Below are positions 42,780-53,489 of a stretch of 64,000 nt of DNA, piece by piece. The stretch spans positions 59,883 to 123,882 of the forward strand of contig CAUYUJ010009780.1 in NCBI GenBank assembly GCA_963575745.1, read 5' to 3'. The stretch comes from Prorocentrum cordatum. Its lineage: Eukaryota > Sar > Dinophyceae > Prorocentrales > Prorocentraceae. Positions within the stretch are counted from its first letter, which is position 1, and each line of letters begins with the position of its first letter. The translations under genes were made by a program, and so were the position numbers. The notes below the pieces were generated by a model. The model did not search any database, was not told where the DNA came from, and saw only the letters and a program-made list of their open reading frames with translations.

Positions 42780-43915
42780 CACATGTGCGCAATAGTCGCA
42801 TTCATCCTCATGGTCATTATCATTCCTAGCGTCTTCTTCATCTTCATATTTCTCATCATGGGCAATGTCGTCATGCCACGGCTCATGGTCTTTTCACCAT
42901 CCTCATTGGTAACAGTATTGGCCTGGTGCTGCTGGTAATGCTGCACGTCAAACTCGCGCATCGCAATCACCATCAGCATTAGCAACGACATCGCACTCAT
43001 CCGAATCACCATCCTCATTCTCAACTCATCATCCAGACCATCATCATCACGATGGGACCCGCCACGCTTAGCGTGGACATCGTCGCAACCGCCGTCTCAT
43101 ACATCATCCTCGCCATCGCTCGCGCTCAAGTGCTGGCGCAGGCAGGGTGGTTGCTGCAAAACCGGTACCGGCTCGAATATGCACAAACGCGAGCCATAGT
43201 CGCTTCAATCATTCTCCCTCAGCATCATTATCGTCGTCTCCCCCGCCCTCCGCATCCTCATTATTACTTGGCGTCGCCCTGGTGTTAAGACGTACTCATA
43301 CTCGTCATGGCCATCATAAGTGTTAAGAATATCACCGCCATCCTGGCTGGCATCATCGGCTCACGTATACTGGTGATGTGGCGACTTCAAAACCGCGCGT
43401 CGTCAATATCATAACCATCGTCCGTGCCCGAATCAATATCTTCATTCTCTTTCCGATCATCCTCATCATCACCATCAAGATGGAGATCACTCTACGCGAA
43501 CCGTTTACGTCGTCACAGCCGTCGTCTCACCCATCACCACCCTCATCACCACTATGGTCATCAACTCTGCCATCATCGCCGTCGTCGGCGAGATGCTCCT
43601 AGAGAGGCCTCTGGGAGCATGTTGCCTTCGTGGGGTCCTATAGATACTCCCCGCCTTCCTCATCATCACTAGTACTCGGCATCATCATGATGGTAATGCT
43701 CATACTCGTCATGGCCATCATACTTTTCAAAATCATCATGATCAACACCGCCACCATGGCTGGCATTATCTGTTTGCTGATGCGACTGATGCGGCGACGT
43801 CAAAGACGCGCGTCGGCATTATCACAATCATCGTCCGCACCCGACGGATTAGCTCCATTCGCTTTCCTGTCATCGTCAGCGCCGCCATCATCATGGACAC
43901 CACCACGCTAAACGT
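42780..43915. repeat. Decayed (CAT)n tract
   Basis: CATCATCA, CACCATC and TCATCCTCA words occur throughout a long region that is otherwise of ordinary complexity. GATGCGAC, GTCAAAACCGCG and CACCACGCTTAGCG-type words repeat near 43050, 43380 and 43900, suggesting an old duplicated satellite. Confidence 0.6.
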
Positions 43916-43939
43916 TCTGGTCGTCACAGGACCCTGCCC

Positions 43940-44335
43940 CTCCCCCCTCTGGTGGGAAGAGAGGCAAGACTCCGCCCATTCCCCCCTTCCCTCATTCCCC
44001 GCCCCCGTTCCTCTACTCTCATCTGCTCCCCCTCCCTCCCACGTTTTGCCCCCCGCCTCTCCCCCCTTCGTCTTCCCTCACTCCTCCCTCCACCCCCTTC
44101 TCCATCCCAAAATCCTCCCTCCTTTCCGTTCCCTCCCTCCCTGTCGTTGTCCGCGTCGTCATCCTCCCCCGTCCCTTCCTTCCCCTCCTTCCTTCGCACT
44201 CCCTCCCTCCTCTCCCGCCCTCCCCGCTCCTGCGTCCCTCTCTCATTCCCCCTCCTCGTTTCCCATCCAGCTGCCAACATCTCCATTCCCTCCTCCATTC
44301 TGCCTCGCCTTCCTCGTCCGCTTCCTCATCCCACT
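43940..44335. repeat. Pyrimidine-rich (CCCTCC) tract
   Basis: CCCTCCCT, TTCCCC and CCTCC words dominate one strand. Pro/Ser-rich frames are compositional. Confidence 0.7.
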
Positions 44336-45334
44336 ATGGCGATCGCTGGGGCGGGTAAAAAGGGGGAGGCGGCAGGGGGAGGGTAGGGGGACCAGCGCTC
44401 AGGAGGGTGAGGCGACTGATTCCTTTCAGGCGATCGCTTGGGGGAGGAGGAGAAGGGTGAGGGTGGTGAGGGGGAGAATTGTGAGGGCGATCTTCAGGAG
44501 GAGCAGCGAACACGATTGGAAACAACGGCTGCGATCGTCGTAAGTATTGCTGGGCTCTTGCTACGTACCCGAACGATCGTAAATGACATCCGTATCATCC
44601 TGTTGCCAGTATTGCGCTATCAGATGACGTCGCGTTGTTGACAAGGTCTGCTAACACATGAGATCAGTCACAACACAATATGGTAGCACGCCAAACACTA
44701 TACCAACAAACGAGCGGTGATAACACTGTCAATGAAGGATATCATGTTATCATACCCTGATGGTTATGTGTCCAGTATTAGTGTGGCGTGTTCTCATGTC
44801 TTCATCGTGCTGGTATGTGCACCTGCCTTACCAAATACATGTGACAAACGAATGCCAACATGATACCAGAAAGGTAACGGTGAAGCTTCTTACACGACTT
44901 AGGGTAGGTACGTGATAAAGTAGCGCTCGCGACCGAAGTCGCGCGAAGCAATCCTAGAGTTTAGGCGGATACGGCGAAGAGAGTAGGAACAGGATGCGTG
45001 TGGAATGGCACGGAGGAGCGCAAGGAGAAAGAGGAGAGGGAGGAGGACGAGGAGAAATAAGGTAACAAAAATGCGACGGCGGCGAAAGCGGGGGCAACGT
45101 GTGCCGTGTGCCAGAGGCCAAAGGGGCGAGAAAGGAGGGAGAGCAGGGGAGAAAGGGGGAGAAAGGGGCAAGGACAAGGAAGACCCGGTGGATGGGAATC
45201 ACAAAGCAGCTCGCCACTTGGGCCCCACCGTTAACCAAAACTGCGGGCACAGATCGGGCGTAGCCCCGTAGAAATTGCGAGGGCAAACGACTCTGAAACC
45301 CTGTCGGCTTGCTCCGACTTCGGCTTCAACCTCG
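44336..45334. other. Unassigned stretch
   Basis: GGA-rich to about 44500, ordinary-complexity AT-richer sequence 44520-44990, GA-rich 45005-45180. No gene, RNA or clean repeat. Confidence 0.35.
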
Positions 45335-45362
45335 TCGGCGTCGTCGTCGTCGTCGTCGTCTT
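45335..45362. repeat. (GTC)n microsatellite
   Basis: CGTCGT triplets, about nine repeats. Confidence 0.85.
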
Positions 45363-45439
45363 CCTCCTCCCGTCCTACGCCGAAGCGAAACCTGCCTCCG
45401 AGTCCAGTCTGGTCACCTCCGTGCCAACACAACGCTCGT

Positions 45440-45840
45440 TGAACAATAGGTTGACCCATCCATCGATTGCGCCATACGTTCCGCTATCGGTGGCGACATG
45501 GGTTGCGCCATCCACGGATTGGCGCCATGGGTTGCGTCATCCGCGGGTTGCGCCATGGGTTGCGCCATCCATGGGTTCCGCCATCGATGAACTGCGCTAG
45601 AGGTTGCCCCTTTCACGGGTTGCGCCATAGGTTGCGCCATTGATGGCGCCATCCACGTTGTGCCATCCATGGCCTCATAGGTTGCGCCCTCGGCTGCCGA
45701 ACAGAATCATGCCTGATGCTGTTGCGCCATGCGGTGCCCCGTCGGTTGCGCCGTCGACGGCCGAACATTCAACGGCCTGCTATTGGTTGCGCCACGTGTT
45801 GCGCCCCTGGCGGCCGAACATGTGACCGCCCGGTGACGGG
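45440..45840. repeat. GTTGCGCCATCCATGG minisatellite, main block
   Basis: GTTGCGCCAT, CCATGGGTTG and GGTTGCGCC words repeat at 15-20 bp spacing, decaying toward 45830. A second block lies at 46205-46315. Confidence 0.85.
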
Positions 45841-46204
45841 TGTGACCAGCCAGTCAGTGCACATCCGTGGTAAGAAATTCGTGTTGCACCGTTACACCCG
45901 AAATGAAGAGGAAGATGTGGAGCCAAACACGGACTCGGGGATGAACGGGATCGGGTTAGGGAGATGGGGTTGGAGGGAAGGCGAGCATGATTCAGGCGAC
46001 CCCCCGCAGAAATTGTGATAGCCAACCACTGTGGGCCGCATCGGCATGCTCGTCGGCATCGTCGTCGTTCTCCTCCTTCTCCTCCTTTTCCTCCTTCCCC
46101 TCGTTTCCCTCCCCCCATTCTCTTTCTCCTCCTACTCCTCCGCAGCAGAGGCTGCCCCCTCCAGGGCCAGTCTGGCAACATCTTTGCAATCAAATAACAT
46201 GTTC
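45841..46204. other. Unassigned sequence with a TCC patch
   Basis: Pyrimidine triplets near 46060-46140. No gene. Confidence 0.4.
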
Positions 46205-46315
46205 AGAAATAGGTTGTCCCATGCATGGGTTGCGTCATGGTCGCGCCATCTTTGCATGGGTTGCACCATAGACTGAGCCACGGGTTCCGCCATCCATGGG
46301 CTGCACCATAAAATG
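46205..46315. repeat. GTTGCGCCATCCATGG minisatellite, second block
   Basis: CCATGCATGGGTTGCGTCAT, GGGTTGCACCATA and CCGCCATCCATGGGCTGCAC are the same words as at 45440-45840, about 370 bp away. Confidence 0.75.
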
Positions 46316-46776
46316 GCCCGTTGGCGGCGAGGGGAACAGACGACGACTGGAGGGGAAGAGCGGGGCGATAGGGGGCCTCTCAACACTCAGAGCTAAACGC
46401 TTAGATCGACGTCAATGCTTTTCTGATGAGCATCGCCAGAACAGTTTAACGAACACTGCCGAAGCAACAGAGCAAACCATTGAGACGTAGGCCTCAGTTG
46501 CTCATGCACGTAGTAGTTGACTCAAACGCGTGTGATACGTGCACCGTTCGTGCACGTCGCACGACCTTTGGCGCCCTCTTCGCGGGGGAGCGCCGAGCCC
46601 GCGCGCTGTCCTCGACGACCCCTTCGCCGGCGAGCCGTCGCCGAGAGAACCGGGGCCCGGGCCAGCCCGAGGCGGCGCTGGACCCCGGCGGCGGAGCTCG
46701 GAACGCCGCCGCCCAAAAACCCCGCGACCGGGGCGCCGTGGCGCCACCCCTGACGCTCGAGCGCTGCTCGAGGCAT

Positions 46777-46779
<3 letters not shown>

Positions 46780-46810
<31 letters not shown>

Positions 46811-46813
46811 TGC
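46780..46813. repeat. (GAC)n microsatellite
   Basis: GAC triplets. Confidence 0.88.
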
Positions 46814-46944
46814 AATTTTTTCGCACGCCATCACAGATCGATCGGGCTCGAAACATGCAACAGAAAGATGAGGTCTCGGGCAAGTCTGGGGCCATTCAGG
46901 GCCCCTTCTGGGCCATTTTCTTGGAATCCTTGCTGCCTCCACGT

Positions 46945-47075
46945 CCATCCCTTGACCTGCACCTTCCGCACCTTCTGCGCGGAAGGTGCCGCCGCGATGC
47001 GGCCGCGGCCGCCGCTGCGGCCTCCGCCGCGGCAGCGCGGCACCTGCCGCGTGGAAGCTGCGGAAGCTGCCGCCG
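46945..47075. repeat. GC-rich palindromic unit, locus 1
   Basis: GACCTGCACCTTCCGCACC, GCGCGGAAGGTGCCGCCGCG and GATGCGGCCGC run into CGGCACCTGCCGCGTGGAAG. The same words occur in both orientations at 47455-47625. Short internal hairpins form from GCACCTTCCGC with GCGGAAGGTGC. Confidence 0.6.
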
Positions 47076-47454
47076 CGATGCGGCCGCCGCTGCGGCCTCC
47101 GCTGCGGCCTCCGCTGCGGCGGCCGTGGCGGCGCGGCACGCCCGACGGCCCTGCGCCGGGGCACGGGTCCCCGAGTCTCCGCCGCCCGCGCGCCAAGGGG
47201 AGGCGGGCGGCACCCGCCGAGGTGCGGCAGGGCACGGCGCGGGCGGCGCGCTCCCGGGGCGCAGGGCGCCCGCTCCTCTGCCTTGAGATCTCCTCGTGCC
47301 CCGACCCGGTGCTGTGATTTTTGTCGCCGCGTCGGAGCCTCCGGGCTGGTGCCATCGGGGCCCATCCGTGGCCAGCCGCAGACGGAGGCCCCCTGGGGCG
47401 CCGAGCTTCGCTGCCTCCAGCGGGCCTGAGGTCGGCGGAGCGTGGCCAAAGAGC

Positions 47455-47625
47455 CTCCCCTCGACCGGCACCTTCCGCACCTCCCGCGCGGCAGGTGCCG
47501 CGCTGCCGCGGCCGCCGCCGCGGCCGCGGCGGCGGCCACCGTCGAGGCCGCGGCGGTGGCCGCGGCGGCCGCATCGCGGCGGCACCTTCCGCGCGGAGGG
47601 TGCGGAAGGTGCAGGTCAAAGACAC
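47455..47625. repeat. GC-rich foldback, locus 2
   Basis: Left arm GACCGGCACCTTCCGCACC begins near 47459; the right arm ends with GGTGCGGAAGGTGCAGGTC near 47619, its near reverse complement. The middle is GCGGCCGCC-rich. Conceptual translations of both strands start with the same LHLPHxPRGRC string, which reflects the palindrome and is not evidence of a gene. Confidence 0.65.
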
Positions 47626-47654
47626 AACGATGCTTTTGTGTGTTGCGTGTGCCT

Positions 47655-47656
<2 letters not shown>

Positions 47657-47692
<36 letters not shown>

Positions 47693-47700
47693 TGTATATA
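47657..47700. repeat. (AT)n microsatellite
   Basis: Pure AT to about 47687, then GTATATTGTATATACATGTA. Confidence 0.92.
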
Positions 47701-47724
47701 CATGTACATACATATACATGTATT

Positions 47725-47840
47725 TGTTCGGCTTCCATCGGGCCCGATGCCAGGCCCCGGGACTGTCAAGAAACGACTCGGGGTGAAAAGCCGGTCCCAG
47801 GGAACAGGTCGATGGGGGTCGACGTTCTGACAAAGCACGG
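47725..47840 (-). repeat. GACGTCG dispersed element copy
   Basis: Minus strand carries GTCGACCCCCATCGACC, CCTGGGACCGGCTTTTCACC, GAGTCGTTTCTTGACAGTCC and CGGGGCCTGGCATCGGG in consensus order. The terminal parts are missing. Confidence 0.7.
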
Positions 47841-48444
47841 CGCCAGGGGCCCGCGCCCCCCCGCCCCGCCCCCCGGCCCCCTTTTGCGCACCGCGGAGGG
47901 TGGCACCGCAACAGGCGTCCGCGCAAGGCAGCAGGCGCGTCGCATAGAAAAGGTCTGGCCAGCGCTGGGCTCGTGCCAACAGGCTGCCGGTCGGTACAGA
48001 GGATGTCCTGGACACGCGAGGAGGTTAGCTCTAGGCGTGAAGGGCTGTGGCACACTCCCCCCTTGGCGAGCCCCACGACGCATGAGCTGTCGATGCCCCT
48101 GTTTCTCGTAACCAGTCGCTGCAAGTAAGTGGTGGACGTGAAGCGATGACGTCCGCCTCTAGGGCCCACGAGTGCAGATCGGCCTGTTCATGCGAAGGCC
48201 CCTGGACGTGCAAAAGGGCATCTCGCGGCTGGGGCCCGAACGTCCACCCGACGCAGCTCGGCTGCACGATCGCTGCACTGGCATATGTTATACGTAGCAC
48301 CCCGCAGATGCGCATGAGAGTGAGGGGGCGGTGGGGACGTCGGCAGTTTGCGAGACTCTGGAGAAGCCCGCCGCAGGCGCCAAAGCTTCACAAATTATAC
48401 AACGAGCCTGCCGCAAGCGCCGATTTTTTCGCTAAACCAATGTG
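47841..48444. other. Unassigned stretch
   Basis: Ordinary-complexity GC-rich sequence; no gene recognised. Confidence 0.35.
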
Positions 48445-48750
48445 GGTAGGTCGCGGGTGCGTCGCGGGTGGGTCGCAAATTGGTCGCGGGTGGGTCGCAG
48501 GTGGGTCGCTGTTGGGTCGCGGGTGGGTCGTGGGTAGGTCCGAGGGTGGGTCGCGGGGTGGGTCACAGGGGGGTCGCAAGTGGGTCGCGGGTGGGTCGCG
48601 GGTCGCGGGTGGTCGCGTTGGGTCGCGGTGGGTCGCGGGTGGGTCGCGGTGGGTCGCGGGTGGGTCGCGGGTGGGTCGCGGGGTGGGTCGTGGGGTGGGT
48701 CGCGGGGTGGGTCGCGGGGTGGGTCGCGGGTGGGTCGCGGGTGGGACGAC
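48445..48750. repeat. GTGGGTCGCGG minisatellite
   Basis: Eleven- to 12-bp units of GTGGGTCGCGG with variants (CAGGTGGGTCGC, GTGGGTCGTGG) repeated about 25 times. Confidence 0.93.
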
Positions 48751-48756
48751 GACAAC

Positions 48757-49105
48757 AAACAACAACAACAACAGCAACAACAACAACAACAACCACAACA
48801 ACAACAACAACAACAACACCAGCAACAGCAACAGCAACATCAACAACAGCAACAGCAACAGCAACAACAACACCAACAACAACACCACCAACACCAACAA
48901 CAACACCACCACCAACAACAACAACAAAAACAACGACAACAGCATCAACAACAGCAGCAACAACAACAACACCAACAACAACAACATCAACAACATCAAC
49001 AACAACGACAGCAACAACAATAACAACAACAACAACAGCAGCAACAACAACACCAACAACAACAACAAGCAGCAGCAAAAACAACAACAACGCAACAAAC
49101 ATAAT
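48757..49105. repeat. (CAA)n microsatellite
   Basis: CAA triplets with CAC, CAG and CAT variants. Poly-Gln/Asn/Thr frames are repeat translations. Confidence 0.93.
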
Positions 49106-49174
49106 ATTCACCACGGATCGACACTTCAGCCACGCACCCAGAGACAATGAATGACCGTTCGGCCCCCTCACTCT

Positions 49175-49199
49175 GATATATATATATATATATATATAC
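49175..49199. repeat. (AT)n microsatellite
   Basis: About 11 AT repeats. Confidence 0.88.
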
Positions 49200-49288
49200 T
49201 CGGACCCGAGGGTCATAATCCAAAGGGTCATGAGAGACGATGCCGCGAGGAAGGGAATGACCAATGGACAAGGAGGAAGACACAACCG

Positions 49289-49480
49289 AGACCCCAACGT
49301 CATGACTGCTTCCCAACGTCGACCCCCATGAAGTCTCGACACATTCCCTAGGACCGGTCGTTTGATCCCGAATTATTCTTGCTGACGCTCCCAGGGCCTG
49401 GCGAGGGCCCCCAAGAGGCCGAAAAGAGCAACAACATTCCGTCGTGTTGTTTCGAAGCGAGGGGGTCTGGGGAGCAGATG
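49289..49480 (+). repeat. GACGTCG dispersed element copy (near full length)
   Basis: Starts GACCCCAACGTCATG, continues CAACGTCGACCCCCATGA, CCTAGGACCGGTCG, GGGCCTGGCGAGGGCCCCCA, AGGCCGAAAAG, CATTCCGTCGTG and ends GCGAGGGGGTCTGGGGA. The ends are imperfect inverted repeats of each other (CCCAGACCCCC-like). Confidence 0.75.
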
Positions 49481-50044
49481 GACAACCAACACGCAATGTC
49501 AATTCGTACTGCAAGCACGCGAACTACATGCCGGCAAGGCGACATGCCACAGCAAGTTGGCTGGGTCGGCAGGCCTAGATTCCAGGGCCGAGCACGTGCT
49601 CGCTGCGCTGCGCGCCAGAAGCACCCTCCCCTATGACGGGGACGGGGCGCGGCTAGAGGGGAGGTGAGACCTTTGGTTAGGAAGCAACTACTGGGAGGTC
49701 TTCGTCGGAAGGATTAAGGAGGATTAAGCCCCATCGGGGGGCTGTTACGCCAGAATGGGCCTCGGATTGACTGGGATGATAAGCCGGATTGAACGGGATT
49801 CAACGTGGCTGAACCGGATTACGCGGGATTCAGCCGGATTAAGCCGGATTTCGGACCAGGGCAACCTCGGAATTTGACCTCGCAGAAATTGCACCCGAAC
49901 TTTCGCTCAACTTCCCAGCGGGACTTCATCGCGCGAGGACGGCGCGCTCCGGGGCGGCGCTCCCGGCCCACTCGCCAGAGACACCCGACGTCGTGATCTC
50001 TTCTCGCAGCGTGGGCGACTGGCTCCCCAGACACGATCGCGTCG
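49481..50044. other. Unassigned sequence with GGATTAAGCC short repeats
   Basis: GGATTAAG, CCGGATTA and GGGATTCA words recur between about 49705 and 49855. No gene. Confidence 0.45.
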
Positions 50045-50225
50045 AAAAACAGCAAAAATCTGGACGGAGGTTTTTGACTGTTTTGGGCCTCGGGGGCCCC
50101 TCACCAGGCCTCGGGACCCTTAGAAAACGACTCAGGACGACGAGCTGGTGGTCCTGGGGAAAGGGTCGGGACTTCCAGGGGCCCCGTACTGAAAAAATCA
50201 GGACGTCGCATGTCTGGGTCTGGAG
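50045..50225 (-). repeat. GACGTCG dispersed element copy
   Basis: Minus strand reads CCAGACCCAGACATGCGACG at its start, then CCCCAGGACCACCAGCTCG, CCTGAGTCGTTTTCTAAGG, GTCCCGAGGCCTGGTGAGGG, GAGGCCCAAAACAG and AAAACCTCCGTCC, in consensus order. Confidence 0.72.
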
Positions 50226-50465
50226 GACTCCTTATCCGATGAGGGCGGCGGTGATATCTATGGCCACGCCTCAATTGGTGGCCCACCGGCTTTAAGACCC
50301 TGGGTTCTTTATCCAAGGGTTCGTTACCCAGCTGCCGATGGCAAGTCCAGCCACCGTGCCAGCCCAAGGAGACGCCACAGCCGCCGAGGGACCTCCAGGA
50401 GCGGGGGTGGTACACGGGGTGCCACAGAGTGCAGAAAAACGCCATGCAATAGAATAACAAAAACT
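50226..50465. other. Unassigned sequence
   Basis: No gene; GGGTTCGTTACCC near 50316 was checked as a tRNA T-arm and rejected. Confidence 0.35.
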
Positions 50466-50640
50466 GCATAAACATAAACTTTTGGCGCCTCGCGCGGATT
50501 TCTTGGATCTGCGCTGGACCCCCCTCCAGGGGCGGCGCCGGAAGCGCCGCCAGGAGGCCCAGCGCAGAATCAAGAAATCCGCGCGGCCCAGCGCAGATCC
50601 AAGAAATCCGCGCGGAGCGCCAAAAAATTATGCTTGTGGC
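50466..50640. mobile_element. Foldback element copy 2 (extra arm)
   Basis: Left arm 50466-50517 and right arm 50588-50633 pair through GCGCGGATTTCTTGGATCTG on the left. A second partial right arm at about 50557-50586 (CCCAGCGCAGAATCAAGAAA) lies inside. The outer left GCATAAACATAAAC matches copy 1. Confidence 0.78.
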
Positions 50641-50834
50641 GATTGTCTTCTTCGATGCAAACAACGGGCCGCATCTGGCGAAACCAAACGTTACCGATGC
50701 CGCTACTCCCAGGCCATTTCCCGGGGTGCCTTCTGACCAGCACTTCGAGGCGGATCCAGCGCCAGCGACGAGAAGACCTCCCAGGAGGTCGAACAAGGGG
50801 AAAACGAGGGAAGGGTATCGGTATGGGTACCTTT

Positions 50835-51000
50835 CCCAGACCCCCGACGTCGTGTTTTTTTCACAACGTCGACCCCCCGAGGTCTGGACCACTTCCCCGG
50901 GGCCGGCTTTTCGTCCTGAGTCGTTTTTTGACGGTCCTGAGGTGCGGTCAGGGCCCCCGGGGGCCGAAAATAGGGGAAAACCTCCCGTCGTGTTCCCCTC
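50835..51000 (+). repeat. GACGTCG dispersed element, reference copy
   Basis: Most complete 5' half: CCCAGACCCCCGACGTCGTG, TTCACAACGTCGACCCCCCG, AGGTCTGGACCACTTCCCCG, GGGCCGGCTTTTCGTCCTGA, GTCGTTTTTTGACGGTCCTG, GGGGGCCGAAAATAGG, AAAACCTCCCGTCGTG. No ORF and no pol III A/B boxes that I can recognise. Confidence 0.8.
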
Positions 51001-51429
51001 CTCTGAGCATCGGATCGTCGGAATGCCGGAATCGAATCGGATGCAACTGGGCGGGATCGACATCGCATTCGGGTCGGTCGGATCGAGCGGGGCCCTGCCG
51101 CAGCCACCGTGGGCGCGTGGCCCTGGTCGCGCTGCCCCCGCCACTGCGACGTCCTCGCGCACACCCGCCCCAAGCTGCTAGGCATCGGCACCGAGCCTTG
51201 GCACGATCCTGCGATGCGGAGATGGACAGGCGCGTTCCACTACCCGCAAGTCCACTACTCGCAGAGTGCCTGGGTCCGCCGCGGGGGATTTACGATGTAT
51301 GGAAGAGAGGAAGACCTGTATGTTTCGGGCGTTTGCGAGTAGGCACTTTGCGAGTAGTGGAACGCGCTCGGCGAAGAAAGGAGAGATCAATCCGACACCG
51401 CGCGCGCAGCACGGTGGGCGTGTGCAACT
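51001..51429. other. Unassigned stretch
   Basis: Contains CACTTTGCGAGTAGTGGAACGCG and a near-inverted GCGTTCCACTACCCGCAAGT about 100 bp apart. No gene. Confidence 0.4.
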
Positions 51430-52010
51430 CTATCCGATGCTATACACGGTCATGCTACGCTATGCGCTGCAATGCTACGCGATTGTCAGAAAAACGTGCT
51501 GTGCAACGCAATGCTACGTCAATCGATGCTGAGCTACGCAAGGCCCTGCAAGGTTATGCAATGATCTCGAATGCAATGCAATGCTGCGCAACGCTACGCC
51601 GTGCGATGCTCAGCAGTGTTATGCTCCACGATACACAGCGATGCAATGACACCATCTGAATGTGTAGCACCATCGCCTCACGTAACATGCGTTGCCGTGG
51701 TCCACAGTGCTATGTCATGACATTTCATACGTTGCTACGCGCTGCTATCCTGTACTGTGCAAGTCAACGCTATGCTGACCTATGCAATATTGTGCTATGC
51801 TGGGTGCGGCTAGGCTTCTGCTGTACTATACAAGTGTAATATGCATTAGCACACGCCATGCCACGATGGTCGATGCCGTGACATGCCATGCTATGCTGAC
51901 GCATACTAGCCAATGCTATTCCATGCTATGACATGCAGTGGTATTTACACCATGCTATGATACGGTCACCATGCAGCGCTGTACCATGCTGCGATACGCT
52001 GCTAACCTAC
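51430..52010. repeat. Degenerate ATGCTACGC / CTATGC satellite
   Basis: CTATGC, CTACGC, GCAATGC and CATGCTATG words recur at irregular 8- to 15-bp spacing for nearly 600 bp, on a base composition distinct from its GC-rich neighbours. Confidence 0.65.
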
Positions 52011-53001
52011 TTCTTCATTTGAGTGATGATGCACATCCAAACTTCTTTATTTGAGTGATGATGCACATCCAAACTGGGATCTCACCCAATTTACCAAGGC
52101 TGAGCGTTTTGGCCCACGCCGACGAACAGCCGAACACTTCACAACCCAAGATGGGGCCAAATGGGCCTTGCGGCCTCCTTCGGCATCTGACCGGACGGCG
52201 AACAAAACCTGTTATCACGGCCCGAGCACGGCGTGTAGAACCTCCTCTCGAGAGCCTCGTCTAAAGCTTAAACGCCTCTATGATGTCTCCAGCCAGCTCC
52301 GCTCAGTCCGTCGGACGAGCCCGAGACGGTACGGCAAATTCTTGTGAGCTGGTGAAAAGAACACGACACATAGTGTTGGTAGTTCTTCGAGGCGAGTCGC
52401 TGTCGCATTTTCGACGCTTGACTCCGAGACGACACCAGGGTGTTCGCCTAGATCGCCCTAGAAACACAGAACGGCCCCAAGGATGCCTCGTGGGTTTTTT
52501 TAAAGGGCCCAAGATGACCCCCAAACAAAGAAAAGCCCAAGGACGCCTTCAAGCAGGGACTCAAGACGGCTCCCCTACAGCTAAAGGTCATGGGTCTACG
52601 GTTGCGACTGAGAGCAACCACCGATGATATGGTAATGATGCTGAAGAGCATGTTAACCAGCGTGGGCCCCATACAGTAGGTTATTGCACACTCGACGTAC
52701 AATATATCATGTGTTGCAATCTATGCGGAGCGTTATGGATCTGATGTCGCTGTGCTGCTAACGGTGTAAGCTATGAGATGCAAACTGTCTGATGCAACAA
52801 CTGGGTGCAAACTATGTGGTGCAGGCTCGGCACACCAACCGGGCCCCACGGTCTCCCGTGAAACGCCCGCGAGACGGGCACCAACCGGGCCCCAAAAGCA
52901 AAAACTCTGCAGCTCCGACCAGCGCAAAGGGGCCCCCGCGAAGCGCCCACGACCGGGCGCCGACCGGGCACCGGGCGAAACCTTAGCAGACCCATTGGAT
53001 A
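52011..53001. other. Unassigned stretch with a short tandem duplication
   Basis: TTTGAGTGATGATGCACATC CAAACT occurs twice at 52018-52075, a roughly 32-bp direct duplication. CCAAGATGACC-type words near 52508-52570 are faint traces of the CCAAGA family. GGGCACCAACCGGGCCCC-like phrases repeat near 52835 and 52880. Confidence 0.45.
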
Positions 53002-53189
53002 CCCAAAGCCCCTCGCGCTGTGAACAGAACCACGACGCGAGGTTTTTTGCTATTTTCGGCCCCCAGATGTCCTTCCCGGGCCTCGGGACCGTCAAAAGGC
53101 GACGCAGGATGGAAAACCAGTCCCGGGCAAGGGGTCCAGACCTCCGGGGGTCGACGCAGCGAAAATAGCACGACGTCGGGGGTCTGGGA
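53002..53189 (-). repeat. GACGTCG dispersed element, full-length copy with both ends
   Basis: Minus strand begins TCCCAGACCCCCGACGTCGT, has CTGCGTCGACCCCCGGAGGT, GACTGGTTTTCCATCCTGCG, TTTTGACGGTCCCGAGGCCC, GGGGGCCGAAAATAGC, AAAACCTCGCGTCGTGG and ends TTCACAGCGCGAGGGGCTTT. About 188 bp; the two ends are imperfect inverted repeats. Confidence 0.8.
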
Positions 53190-53348
53190 TCGAACAGCAA
53201 GCCTAAGTGACAGGGCCTAAGTGCAAGCATTGCTCGGGGGAGCACGGGGTGCCCAGAGGATTCCCTCCCAGTGGAGTCTGGAGGTCTCCATGAACAGTGC
53301 ACCCCAAGAAAGGCTGGGAACCTAAACGCTCCTGCATCTTCCCCAGAG

Positions 53349-53489
53349 GTCCTGGCGCCATGGTTCTTCCAGAACGTCGAGCCCTAGAGGTCCCGATCCA
53401 TTCCCTGGGAACGGTTTTTTTCATTCCCAGTCGTCTTTTGACGATTCCCAGGCCCGGGAGAAGCCGAAAACGGCCAAGACCTCCCGCTT
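53349..53489 (+). repeat. GACGTCG dispersed element copy
   Basis: AACGTCGAGCCCTAGAGGTC, CCATTCCCTGGGAACGG, TCATTCCCAGTCGTCTTTTG, AGGCCCGGGAGAAGCCGAAA and CAAGACCTCCCG follow the consensus. Confidence 0.72.

Noticed and set aside
48445-48750. Regular short repeats as a CRISPR array
   Set aside because: Units are contiguous with no unique spacers, and the genome is eukaryotic.
50305-50335. T-arm-like GGGTTCGTTACCC as a tRNA
   Set aside because: No D-arm, anticodon arm or acceptor pairing at the required distances on either strand.
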